Part shown: positions 40,601-52,250 of the stretch, one piece after another | Layout: each line of letters begins with the position of its first letter | How positions within the stretch are numbered: position 1 is the stretch's first letter | Origin: Pseudisothecium myosuroides | Lineage: Eukaryota; Streptophyta; Bryopsida; Hypnales; Lembophyllaceae | Reading direction: 5' to 3' | NCBI GenBank assembly: GCA_951799445.1 | Contig: OX637287.1 | Coordinates: forward strand, 47,521,724-47,585,723 | Length of the DNA: 64,000 nt | Program-made: the position numbers and the translations under genes | Notes under the pieces: generated by a model | The model's input: only the letters and a program-made list of their open reading frames with translations | Databases searched by the model: none | Told to the model about the DNA's origin: nothing

Positions 40601-43600
40601 AAATGGCATGCCAAACGGTCTTGGTGTCAACCGTGGAGCCAGCTTCGGAGGTTGCCACTGTGGTCGAGGATCCACTGGGGTTGTCAAGTGAGGTCCAAGT
40701 GAAGGAGGTTCAAAAGATTTTGAATACTTCCTCAACAACAGTTGACGACCAGGAGCTTCCAAGTGGAACTGAATGTCAGAATTCGACCACTGGTATGATC
40801 ACAATCTCTTTGTTCTTCTGTTTTACTAAAGACGCTCTTCATCATGATTTTCACTGTCATGTTCGCTTAGCCCTGAATGGTATAACAAAAACAATTTCAG
40901 ATTTGAAACCTGATCGTTGTTGTTGTGATTCAGAAGGCGCTCTAGCGGCACTTGCAAGTTACAGCAGTGAGTCGGAACATTCTGATGCGGATATGCCATC
41001 AAAGCTTGAACCAGATCTGGTACCGATTTCTGTAGAGGTGGTAAACACATCTTCGTGTTTCCCAAAGGAAGATGTAGACCAAGGGAAAGCTGATGCGCAT
41101 GGAGCCCCTCAAGGAATCCTGCCCCTTGCAAATGTATCTTCCCTGGCAGAGCTAAATGTACAGTCGAACAACGCCATTTTGGTTACAACTGCAGATGAGG
41201 TATGATCATTGCCAGTTGCACAAAAAGTCAAAATTTGGGCTGTAAAATCTTATGGTGATTGCCATTTCCCTCATCAAGCAGTCATTTGAAGTCATTTAAG
41301 TGCAGAACTAGTACGTAGTGTCAACGATATTGTTGTTTAGCGTACATGAATTTAATAAACGTTCGCATTTAGTTCAACTTCTTATCAAGCGTGTTTTGAA
41401 CAAATGTGACTATCAGATATGTTGGACATGGGGTTGGACAGCTGTGTACCTCCTTTTGCTTTAATTACCAGGTTAGAAGCACAAGTGACGTAATACTGAA
41501 GGTTTTATAGGTAGAATAAAGTGTACGTTGCCTTTGTGCTCTCTTTAACGAATCCAATGTATATCAACGTTTTGTAGAATCCAAGAGTCGAAAGTCGATC
41601 AGTCGAGAGTTTCCCAGAGCAGAGTAGAGACTCTTGGGTGGTAGTGGAAGTGAAACAGACCCAAACACTGACATCACCAGCAATAACACAACCACAGCAT
41701 GAGGAAGCCTCAAGTGAAGTGGCCTGGAACACCAAAGATACCGAGATGACCACCCCGAATGAGAGTCAAAAGCGGTCATCCGAGAGACAAACGAGTACGG
41801 AGTCCAGCAAGAAACGGAAGAGAACTTTAATCAAGCTCAAGGATTTAGGAGAAGAGCAGTCTCGAATAAACAATGAACCTGAGAATCCTGAGCTTGATCG
41901 TCCTGTTCCATCACACCATGAACACCTAGACATCAGCCGAGGGAAGGAGAAAATGCCAGTTTCGCTGTGCAGCGATCCAGAGGGTACCAAGCACTTGCCT
42001 GAGGAGTTTTTCTATATAAACGCCAGTGTTGTGTACCAAAGTGCGCATGTGGGAATCTCCATGGCCAGGATTGGAGAGGATGATCGCTGCAGTGGCTGCG
42101 TGGGGAACTGCTTGGATAACCGTGTTCCTTGCGAGTGCACCCGGTTGACAGATGGGGAGTATGCTTACACTGTGGAAGGCTGTTTGTATCCCCACTTTTT
42201 GAAGCAAGAGATGGAGAGGAAGCAGGACTTGGCTCTGCTTTCGTATTGTCAGCCTGGGGCTTGTCCTATGGAGAGAACCACCGACGAGGTTTGTAAGGGT
42301 CACGCTCAGCGGCGCTTCATCAAAGAGTGCTGGGAAAAGTGTGGGTGTACTCAGCTGTGTGGGAACCGTATTGTGCAACGTGGGGTTGTGCACAAATTGC
42401 AGGTGAGGTTGTTCTTCAATTGTAGCTTTATTAGAATGGTCAGTTGGCATTAATGATTTCCTTCTTTTTGATATTAAGGTAGAGTATACGGTACTCTTTT
42501 TCAGTCTTTTCCGTTCTTTTCAGCATTTTAACCATACTTAGAAGTGTGGTTTGGGGATGGAGTTGTGGAGAGATCACTTTGGATACAAATTCTAATCCCT
42601 CTTGATATTATTTATTTCTCGCTCGATTTACAATGATTTCTACGGCAAATTTTTCTCAGTGGGATGTTGGAGGAGCCCTGATTTTGATCAGTAATCATAG
42701 GCGTTTGGCCAAGGCAACTTGCTAGTTGAAGGCTAATTAAGTGTTGATTAGAAGAGATGAGTTGCTATTAGTAACAGGGGTCAGTCAATAGGAGGTGGGA
42801 TTCGTTTCTTCACGGATTTAGTATCCTCTCCCTTAAGCATATCCTTTGGGGCAGGTGTTTTGGACAGAAAGTGGAAAAGGGTGGGGCATTCGAACACTGG
42901 AGCCTCTGCGAGCTGGCACATTTGTGTGTGAATATGTTGGTGAAATATTGACCAATACCGAAATGTGGCATCGCAACAACGACGTACATGGAAAAGCCGA
43001 GCATCATTTCTCCTTGCAGCTAGACGCGGATTGGTGCTCTGAGCGATACCTCAAGGATGAGGAGGCTCTTTGCTTGGATGGTACCTGCTTTGGGAATGTT
43101 GCTCGTTTCATCAATCACAGGTAAGTAATTTGATTATGCTTTTGGAATGAAGCTTCTTACCACATCAGTTGATTATTCCAGCTCTGAGACTTCAAAACTT
43201 GTTGTTGCTGGACAGATGCTTCGACACGAATTTGATCGAAATCCCCGTTGAGATTGAGAGCCCAGACCATCACTACTACCATGTACGTAACTTATCTTGC
43301 CTTTCGTTTCTAGTAGGTTGATCTTTGTGCTTGTGCACTAAACGTCAGCAAAACATACTTTGGTAGATTCTTATTTGCCTTGCGCTAAAGACTTGACACC
43401 AGTATTGCATCGTTTTATTATAATCCTAAGGCTATGCAGTTTCATGGTTAGAGGAAATGGTTCAGACTCACCCGAGAAGCCAAAATTTCAATCCTTATTT
43501 TGACTATGTTCCTATCTATGTTTGCAGCTGGCCTTTTTCACTAGTAAAGATGTGAACGAAAACGAAGAGCTTACATGGGTACGTCACTCATCTCCTTCCA

Positions 43601-43777
43601 ATTATTGAGCATGAGCCTTATGTCTAGCACAGAAAATGAGGTTGCTAACGAATTCTTGTGCCTTTCCAGGACTACGGTTTAGATTTCAACGACAAGGACC
43701 ATCAAATTCAAGCCTTCGAATGCTTTTGTGGAAGTTCTTTCTGTCGAGGGAAAGTGGAGGGGAAACGCTGGGTGTAA
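37654..43777 (+). CDS. SUVR1/2/4-type SET-domain histone lysine methyltransferase with WIYLD domain
   Basis: Nuclear H3K9-type methyltransferase family involved in gene and transposon silencing. Exons: 37654-37863, 37953-38036, 38429-38767, 39517-40188, about 40417-40792, 40901-41199, 41578-42402, 42855-43120, 43216-43282, 43528-43578, 43670-43777; about 1098 aa. Exons 1-2 encode the WIYLD ubiquitin-binding domain (YDGNWEFIEADNYHVLVDTI). Exon 3 has a basic region with RGRGRGRG, AT-hook-like. Exons 4-6 are acidic, Ser/Glu-rich linker. Exon 7 holds the pre-SET cysteines (CSGCVGNCLDNRVPCEC to CGCTQLCGNR). Exons 8-11 hold SET with GWGIRTLEPL, the NHR-C motif split by intron 8, ELTWDY, and the post-SET CFCGSSFC. 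All catalytic motifs are intact, so activity is expected. It is longer than the Arabidopsis members (roughly 500-750 aa) because of the linker. The start ATG is uncertain: in-frame ATGs at 37678 and 37711 are alternatives. The exon 5 acceptor is also uncertain. Confidence 0.88.
38815..39340 (+). repeat. Diverged tandem duplication of about 285 bp in SUVR intron 3
   Basis: Two successive copies share TATGAG-GCACC, CAACATATA, GATATGGTTT-TAT, TCAATCTGGA-GCTTT, CAGGG-GCTATTGA and GATGTGTGT. The first copy starts near 38815 and the second near 39100. The pair fills most of intron 3 (38768-39516). Confidence 0.75.
40396..40645 (+). repeat. 126 bp in-frame tandem duplication in the SUVR coding region
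   Basis: Unit 1 is 40396-40521 and unit 2 starts at 40522; they differ at only about nine positions. Each encodes a 42-residue block including EMQGVV, CSERPA, DTDSRSSLEMACQTVLV and TVEPA. Both units contain the candidate 3' splice acceptor GATGCAG|GG at their start. Confidence 0.92.
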
Positions 43778-44938
43778 ATATTCAGCTACACGAAGTGTTG
43801 AGCCTTGAGACAACCCATGCTTTGAGCTTTTCAAATCCAGATATATCCCAAGGTACTACAAGCAGATCGTTTTTCAAACTCTCAGGGACTCGCACTGAAA
43901 TCAATTCCTTGAGGTTTCTGCAGGGCTCTGTTTATAAGTGCATTAGAAACAAGCGTTTCGTTCCAAGCATATGTTGGAATAGTGTTCAGTAGGCACGCAC
44001 TTGAAAGGCTTTAGTTGAGGCTGCTATGTACAGTTAAGAAGCTTGGCCTTTTTGCATAGGAATGTTGTCGGTGAAACTTTAGACACATTTCCTTGACTCG
44101 CAGCTCGCAGACTCCATGAGGCACATGGCATCTTTTTTTTACAAAGGAACTCGGATGACATCTGACTTGACAATATGTTATGTAGGCAATCCAAATTGAG
44201 TTTGTAGACTTGATTGTAACCGTAACTGAGTAAGATTTATGGCATGGCTTTCTAAGAAATCACGGTTGGAATGAAATTCTTGGCATGAACAAGTGAGGCG
44301 AGAGAGACGGAGGTGAGAGGACAAATTCGTAGTGTGTGGATCAAGAGAAACGGGTACTACAAGTATCTTCACTTTCTTGGCATTTCCTGTATGTATATCA
44401 TTTCCCAGTTCAATCTTGATCTATGAGTGCCAGCTTGTGAGCTTACCGTGGAGTAAGCTGTACAGTAGTTTCACAATTCACCCTTCAAACTCATGAGATC
44501 TTACCTTAAAGGCCGAGGGACACTTACAATTTTGCACAATGAGCACATATTGATTTTTGGAAATCTTGGCTGAATTAACATCTGAAATTGAAAAAAATTG
44601 TAGGTGTACATTTTAGGCATTAAAATGTACCGCCAAACCATTTCAGAGAAATTGAGGCCTTCATGGCTCGCCTCAATTGTGTAATTTTTGAACCTCGGGC
44701 ACACTGGAAAAACTTTCATTTTTGAAAGAATGAGCATGTTGATTTTGTTTTTTTAAATATATGTATGGATCAAATCCCCCTTTCCAAGACGATTTTAAGG
44801 CACAAATAAAATATCTCATTTTGGATTCTACCTACAAGAGTTATGAGTTTGCAAAAGTTTTGAGTCTTGAAATTCTTTGAGGCCTTTTAACCCCAGAAGG
44901 ACTCTCAATTGACTGAGGCCCCAAAGTGATGATGACAA

Positions 44939-45912
44939 AGGCCTAAAGGATCGTTTGTTTCCTTGGGGGACAATTTGGGTCCGGGTAGGTTCCTATTGTC
45001 TCAGTTGGTAGTGAATTTTTTTGAATTTTTTTGAGGTTGTGTAATTTTGTAAGAGTTTCGTGGATATATAGTTTTTGAATTTTTTTGAGGTTGTGTAATT
45101 TTGTAAGAGTTTCGTGGATATATAGTTTTTATTTCAATCGGTGCCTGGAAGTAAAAGTTATGGCACAATAAGCCCAAAACAAAGAGTGCCAGTAGCACAA
45201 AAAAATCACAAAAAGTCAAAATAATTATTTTTAAATTTTTTTCCAAAAATATTATATTTTTGTCTACGTGTGAAGCTTTTATTCATTCAATTTGGACATG
45301 TGATGAAAAAGTTATGGACAATCTTAGTTTTTTGGGCAATCTAAGCATCTTCTTGAAAAAATAACTTATAGGATTCATTTTTTAATGCAATTTTTACAAT
45401 TTTACAAAATAAATTATTAGACATAGTCAAATTTTCTTGCTAGAACAATCTCTCCGTTGGGATTATTGTGTTTCAATTCCATCTTAAAGCTATTAATGGT
45501 TTTGTTTTTGCTTCATTCTTGAACCTACTTCTGCTTAACAATTTTTTAATGAGTGAAAATTAAGGGGGGTTTTCCTAAATTTTTTTTCGTAGATTCTCAA
45601 CTCAAATATTCAACATAAAAAGTTAAAAAATCAAAACCAATAGTATAAAAATTAAGATTCAAAGCCAAAAAATCTAGTCTTACAAGGTGTAAAAAAACTT
45701 GTTTTCTTCACTTTGGATGCAAATATCTTGCAATCTAGGCGGTCAAAGTTTCTGAAATTTCTTCCATACATACTTATACTGGTCTAGTACAAGATCCTAT
45801 GGTCAAATATGCAAATAAAACAATTTTTCCAGTGTTTTGCTCTTTGTAATAGAAATGGCAGTTTTGAGTGTTGTTTGATGGGGAAAAAAAGCCTCGGTCC
45901 TTTAGGGGTTAA
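44939..45912 (-). mobile_element. TTAA-family element, reverse orientation
   Basis: Left end GCCTAAAGGATCG with GGGGGACAATTTGGGTCCGG following, right end GCCTCGGTCCTTTAGGGGTTAA at 45891-45912. It carries all internal blocks of the family in reverse order relative to 59480-60423. The left terminus has lost its TTAA. A 55-60 bp stretch (GGTTGTGTAATTTTGTAAG through GGATATATAGTTTTT) is duplicated in tandem at about 45033-45130. Length is about 0.97 kb and there is no coding capacity. Confidence 0.85.
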
Positions 45913-46377
45913 GATTCATATAGGAAAGAAGAATGCTTGTGGGTCGTAAATTAGATCATTTTTGGAAAAGTACCTTGGTGATAGGTCTTAATATCCTTGC
46001 ATGGTCAAAGGCTTCTAATCTTTTTCTCAAATCCTACAAGATGCATGTAGACCATGTTATCAATCTCAATTTCCCTTGCTCTACTAAATATGATTGCCAC
46101 TAAGTATTAGTGAAAATTGTTTGTTTTATTTTTTAGATATATTATTACATGTTTGTCATCTATTTTGTGAAATTTTGAATTTATCATAAAATCTAGAAGA
46201 AAAGGTAAAAAAATAAACTTATCAAATTCAACTAAATGTATTTAAATGATATAAATACTTTAGTATTGGTTTAGTATACATTATGGTAAGTGCATTTTTT
46301 TTTTCATTCCACAATTAGAAAATCAATAGACCACAGTTATAGCACAAAGTTCAAATTCCAGTAATTTATATATTCTT

Positions 46378-46683
46378 TTAACCCCTACAAGATAGTAATT
46401 TTGGACATTTTTTCAAAGAAAAGTGAGCTTATAAAGTGCAGCTGCCCTATTTTTGTAGGGCAAAAAAAAATGATTTCAGTGGATTTTAATGCTTATATCT
46501 TGCAATCCATGTGGTGGAAATTTCTGAAAATTTTACCACGTGTTCTCAAGTCAGTGTACTACAAGATCCTAAGGCAACATGTGTAAAAAAGAAGTTTTCT
46601 TTTCAAAAATTTGGTACTTGTACTGAAAATGACAGTTTTTGAGTGTTTCTGGTAAAACATAGTCATGGAACTTTAGGGGTTAA
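46378..46683 (-). mobile_element. Short deletion derivative of the TTAA family
   Basis: 306 bp from TTAACCCCTACAAG to CTTTAGGGGTTAA, with TTAA on both sides. Internal blocks match the right half of the reverse-oriented copy at 44939-45912: ATCTTGCAATCCATGTGG, ACTACAAGATCCTA and TGACAGTTTTTGAGTG. The remaining interior is missing. Confidence 0.85.
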
Positions 46684-47289
46684 ATTCCAAATTTATAAAT
46701 TGGAATAGAAATTAGACTTGATAATTGTCATCATAGCTCAATAGGCTCAAAATTTTAAAAAATCATATTTATGGCTAAAATTCATCTATTGGGCTCAAAA
46801 TAAAAAATAAAAATGTTTATGGCAAAAATTTAGAGTTGTATAAAGGAGCATCAAGTTGTCAAAATATACTAAAAAGAAATCTTTTGTGATTTTATTTTAT
46901 AGCATTTTCTTTAGAAGAAAGTCAAACATAATACCTCAATTATGTAGTTTCCATCACCATCCGCCTCAAACTCATTGAAATAACTCTCGAAAAGAAACTT
47001 GGATGAAAAATACTAGTCCTTCGATCACTCCATCTTATGCATCTAAAATAATTTGTAAGCCACTCTGCTTTCAAACCCATTTTAGGGTTAAATGATTGAA
47101 GAGATACTTTGTAGAGAATTGAACATAGATGGAGATGAGTCCATTGCAGCCAAAAGTATATTGGTTGTATATATTTTGGCCTGTATTTGGACCTTAATAT
47201 GTATAGGGATATATGTATTAAGGGCATTATTGTATCACTCTGTATTGCTAACTCATATATTATGTGTAGTCTTAGGTTTTGCTTTTAGG

Positions 47290-49240
47290 AATATAAAAAT
47301 GGGCCTCCCTTCATTTATATCTACAATGGCTTCATCCACCTTTTTCTTATCCCTAACATGTCAAATTATGTCTTTGCAATCCATTGTTGGCAAAATCATA
47401 TTGGCGTGTAATGAGTCTAGCCTTAGGTTTAGAATTTTGGTCTATATAATTGACATGCTTTCATTTAGGTCTACAGTGAGCTCTACTCACCTTATTTTTT
47501 CTTCAAACATGTCAAATCACAACATGCATGCAATTCCATTGTTAGCAAAAAATCATATTAGTAGCATAATGTGAATTCCTAAGTTTAGAATTTTAGGATA
47601 TACAATGGACCTATCATTTCTCCAAGTCTATAACATTTGTCCCTTAATCACCTCAAATTTGCAACATGTATGCAAGTCTAGTGAAGGCATAATAACAATG
47701 GTGGTGATTGATTCCTAAGGTTTAGAATTTTGGGCTATACAATGGGTGTGCCTTCATCCAAATCCAAAATGAGCATGCGTTCATTTAGATTCACAATGGA
47801 TACCATTCATCCTATTCTTACAACAAACATGTCATATTATAATAGGCATGCATTTCTATCATAGACAAAATGATATTGGCTGTATAATTCATCTAGTTTT
47901 AGGTTTTGTATTCTAAGGTACACAAATGGAGTGCCTTTATTTACACCCATAATGAAGATTGCTATTATGTGAGCATAGGAGTGTGAGCCCATGAGCCTAG
48001 AATACTATACACCTATATTATAGGTGTATATACTATAGAAACCGTCTATGATTATAGGATAAATATGTTACAAATATCCATATTATAGGTGTTTATGAGA
48101 CATACACCTTCTATAGTGTATAGTATCTATATTATAGGTACCTATATTGTAGGCTCAATGCTCACAAGCTCACATTCTTGGGCTCATATACTAGCACCGT
48201 TGCGCCCATAATGGGCTGCTATTCACCTTATTCTTATCTGTTACATGTCAAAGCATATTATATATGCAAGTATAATGTAGGCAAAATGATATTGGTTATA
48301 TATTTGGTGTTGTGGTAGATTTAGGTTTTAAGCTATATAATAGGCCTGCCTTCATCTAGTTTATAGTATGCCCCATTTATCCTATTGTTACCCAAAACAT
48401 GTCAAGCCAATATATGTATGCATCTCCATTGCTGGCAAAATCATGTTGGTTGTGTCATTGATGCCTTCATTCAAGTCCACAATAGATTTCATTTACCTTA
48501 CTCTTGCCTCAAATATGTCAAATCACAACATGCATGCTTGCCCATTTTAGTCAAAATAATATTGATGGTGCAATTGGTTTAGTCCTAGGTTTTAGAGTTT
48601 CGGGCTATACAATGTACCTACCTTCATCTAGATTCACAATTGATGTGCCTTCATTTAGTTTTCAATGGGCTCCATTCACCTAGTTCTTACCTTAACCATA
48701 TCGAATCACATTATACTTAAGTCCTATTTAATTTTTACTTCCATCCAATATGTGAGATTACAACATCCATTTAGGCAAAATCATATTAGTAGGGTATTTG
48801 GTGTCTTCACCAAGGTCAACAATGGGCCTCAATTACCATATTTTTACTCCAAATACTCCAAAGTCTATTGCAGGTAGGATTATATTGGTTGTATTGTACA
48901 ATTGAAATAGTCTTCGGTTTTGCATTTTAAAGTATACAATGGGCCTACGCTCATTTAGGTCCATATAGACCCTATTCACTTTATTTTTATTCCAAATAAG
49001 TTGAATCACAACATCTATATTAATTTATCTGAGGCCAAAATGATATTGGTGTATATGGTTGGTGTACTTGATGTATGTAGTCCTAGGTTTACAATAGGGC
49101 CCATTTACATTATGCTTACCCCCAAACATGTCAAATTACAACACTCCGATGCCAAGTCCATTGGCAAAATCATATTGTTGGTGTATTTGTTTTATTCTTT
49201 AGCTTAGCACTCTAAGTTATACAATGGATGTGCCTTCATA
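47290..49240. repeat. Degenerate tandem array, about 12 units of roughly 115-180 bp
   Basis: The unit order is: CTTCATTTAGGTCTACAATG, a CATTCACCTTATTCTTAC block, AACATGTCAAATCACAACATG, CATGCAAGTCCATTG-T, GGCAAAATCATATTGGT, then TCCTAGGTTT-AGAATTTT and GGCTATACAATGG. The AACATGTCAAA anchor or a clear relative recurs near 47357, 47502, 47650, 47826, 48241, 48395, 48509, 48690, 48850, 48990 and 49120. Units are strongly diverged and one interval is enlarged by an inserted element. Confidence 0.85.
47958..48200. mobile_element. About 240 bp inverted-repeat element inserted in the tandem array
   Basis: Ends are TGCTATTATGTGAGC on the left and, reversed, TGCTAGTATATGAGC on the right. Inside, GTGTGAGCCCATGAGCC pairs with a GGCTC...GCTCAC stretch, and CTATATTATAGGTGTATA motifs are palindromic. 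It interrupts one unit of the surrounding array. The target duplication is unclear. Confidence 0.6.
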
Positions 49241-49242
49241 TA

Positions 49243-49480
49243 CACTATAAGAAACCCGCGTTTTAGGTGACGTTAGCATAATTTTAAGAGACGGATTTTA
49301 GTAGACGTCCGAAAAAACAACTTGTGTTTTTATGTCAATAATAACGTCCAATGTAACATCTAGATGTTACATTGGACGTTATTATTGACATAAAAACACA
49401 AGTTGTTTTTTTGGATGTCCACTAAAATCCGTCTCTTAAATTTATGCTAACATCACCTAAAACGCGGGTTTCTTATAGTG
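49243..49480. mobile_element. Nearly perfect CACTA-type foldback MITE (238 bp)
   Basis: Two arms of 119 bp meet without a spacer at AACATCTAGATGTT and differ at only about five positions. The terminal inverted repeat is CACTATAAGAAACCCGCG. The element is flanked by ATA at 49240-49242 and ATA at 49481-49483, an exact 3 bp target duplication, as CACTA transposons make. The CAC...GTG termini agree. There is no coding capacity, so it would need a transposase in trans. High arm identity suggests a young insertion or recent arm homogenisation. Confidence 0.9.
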
Positions 49481-50512
49481 ATAGGTCCTCAATGGATTCC
49501 ATTCCATTTACTCTTACAAAATTTCTACCCTTGCTATTTGTTAATATTTTGGAGCAAGGAAACTTGTTACACTTATGTGACTTTGGAATTAATAATAGTG
49601 ACACTTATATAACTAAAGGATGAAAATATATAAGATATGAATATCATTGTACATCTAAGCGTAATGAAAAAATGAATCTAAAGTAATTCGATGAGGTTCT
49701 TGTGCACACCAAGATCCTATTTCCTTTTGAAAGAGTTCAAATGCTCTGTATAAGAGGTGTAATCCTCAAATGGTACAATACTAGAATACAAAGAGGTTGA
49801 TGCAAAGGAGCTTGAAGTTTAAATGCTAGAGAGGTTGATAAAGTTTATGGCCAATATTGTCTACATAATGTGGAATGTGCAGTGCATGATGTGGAATGGA
49901 TGATGTGTGAAGATATTTTGGGCTATATATAGTATTATTAATGCTAACTACAACATGATCTATACATTACATGATGGACCTAATTCAATTTCATTCAAGT
50001 TATAAATTTTCATAGCCTCACTTTCATCCAAATTAACACTTATCAAGGTGAATTCATTGAAGAAGAGAGTATAATTTTATAAATCCTTTTAATAGTTAAC
50101 AATTAAGTAAATACTTACTAGTGGAATTTTTGGAATTTTTTGGGGGAGCTCAATTTTCTTTAACACATATGCAACTTTAATACTTATTAGGGTAACAAAC
50201 ATCAAAAGTGGACTGTATGTTGAATATTTCATATTACAACATGCATCCAAATTCATTATAGTTAATATTATATCCTTGCTATAATTGGTGCTTAGGGAGT
50301 TCACTAACGTTCATGTAGAAAACTACATGAGATCAAATATAGGATATTATTTATTGTTCGTAGGTAAAAATTATATGTTTAAAAAAATTAGGATTATGAA
50401 ATCTATTTTGAGAACAATTTCTTGAATAATTTCATAATATCCCAATATATTCTATGAATATACTAATTTTACTTAGCTGGCTTCAAAATACATAGTAAAC
50501 TCACATGATTCC

Positions 50513-51451
50513 CTAACCCCTAAAGGACCGAGGCTTATTTTCATCAAACAACACTTGAAATTGCCATTTCTATTGCGAAGAGCAAAAAACTTTAAAAATT
50601 GTTTTTTTTTGCATATCTAATCATAGGATCTTATACTAGACTAGTACAAGTACGTATCGAAGAAATTTCAGAAACTTTGACCACATGGATTGCAAAATAT
50701 TTGCATCCAAAGTGACTAGATTTTTTGGCTTTGAATCTTTTACACCTTCTATGACTAGATTTTTTGGCTTTGAATCTTTATAACTTAAATTTTTTGTACT
50801 ACTGATTTTGATTTTTTAACTTTTTATGTTGCATATTTGAGTTGAGAATATAGGAAAAAAAATTCAGGATTTTTTTTTTAAATTTTCACTCATTAAAAAA
50901 TTGTTAAGCAAAAGTAGGTTCAAGAATGAAGGAAAGACAAAATCATTAATAACTCTAAGATGGAGTTGAAACACAATAATCCCAACGGTGAGATTGTTCT
51001 AGCAAGCAAATTTAACCACATCCAACAATTTTTTTTGGAAAATTGTAAAATTTGCATTCAAAAATGAATCCTATAGGTTATTTTTTCAAAAAAATGCTGA
51101 GATTGCCCAATAAACTAAGATTGTCCATAACTTTTTCATCACAAGTCCAAATTGAATGAATCAAAGCTTCACATGTAGACAAAAATATTATATTTTAGGA
51201 AAAAAAAATTTAAAAATTATTTGGACTTTTGTGATTTTTTTTGGCTGCCCGCCAATCTCCGTTTTTGGCTTATTGTGCCATAATTTCTGCTCCCGGGCAC
51301 CGATTTATATAAAAATTATGTATCCTCAAAGCTCTTGCAAAACTACACAACCTCAAAAAATTCCAAAAATGTTTATTACAAATTGAGACAATAGGAACCT
51401 ACCCGGACCCAAATTGTCCCCCAAGGGGACAAACAGTCCTTTAGGGGCTAA
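50513..51451 (+). mobile_element. Full-length TTAA-family element with CTAA flanks (939 bp)
   Basis: Starts CTAACCCCTAAAGGACCGAGG and ends CAGTCCTTTAGGGGCTAA. The same four bases, CTAA, flank both ends, which supports a 4 bp target duplication. The interior matches 59480-60423 in the same orientation, including ATTTTTTGGCTTTGAATCTT, CCCAACGGTGAGATTGTTC and GGGCACCGATTTATAT. It sits between the main tandem array and its outlying units. No coding capacity. Confidence 0.9.
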
Positions 51452-51469
51452 ATTATAAAGGAGTGACCT

Positions 51470-52250
51470 TTGTGAGAATTGTTGTAGTCTTAGGTTTAGC
51501 ATTATGGACTTTGCAATGGTAATGCCTTCATCTAGGTATACAATGTATTGAAAAGAGGCAAAATGAGGTTTTGCCATTAATTAACAACCCCCCTCCCTCC
51601 TAAAAAATGAGAGCCATTGATTTTTTAGAAAAAAAAATTACAAACCACCTCCACAACCATTGATCTCAAAAAAAACTCTGATACGCATACGGAAATGCTT
51701 ATATGCATACAATATGCTGATACGAATACGGATATAAATACGTACATACAAATACAGATATGTATGTATTGGAATACGTACTTGGGAAAACCAAATATCC
51801 CATATTGATTGTGAGATTACTTGATACTGAAAATTACAAAGAGGGGGGGAGGAGGGAGGTTTTGAAAAAAAATTAATTTAAAATGTTTTTTGAATTGATT
51901 GTGAGTTTGTCACACAATGAGCTCAAAAGAGACACTTGTGTCTCATTCACAAACTTATCTAGGCATACAATGGGATTATAGAACCCACTCACCAAACATG
52001 TCACATTAAAAAATGCATGCAAATCTATTGTAAGTAAAACGATATTGGTGGTGTAATTAGAGGAATCTTGAGTTTATTGTTATAGGCTATACAAAATGCA
52101 TTCCTTCATACAAGTCCACAATCAACAATATTCATCTTATTTCTATTGCAAACATGTCATGTTACAATATGCATGCAAGTCCATAATAGACAAAATGATA
52201 CATGTGGTTTAATTGGTGGAGTTCTAGGTTTTAGAGCTTTGGGCAGTTGC
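51470..52250. repeat. Outlying units of the 47.3-49.2 kb tandem array
   Basis: Array blocks reappear at 51480-51550 (TAGTCTTAGGTTTAGCATTAT, ATGCCTTCATCTAGGTATAC) and at 51955-52250 (AAACATGTCACATT, AAACATGTCATGTTACAA, GGCAAAATGATA-like blocks). Between them lies unrelated AT-rich sequence with a run of TACGNATA-like repeats at about 51680-51780. Confidence 0.7.

Noticed and set aside
47092..47574. 160-codon open frame
   Set aside because: Its second half is made of the degenerate tandem array units and the hydrophobic character comes from AT-rich codons. No homology or splice context.
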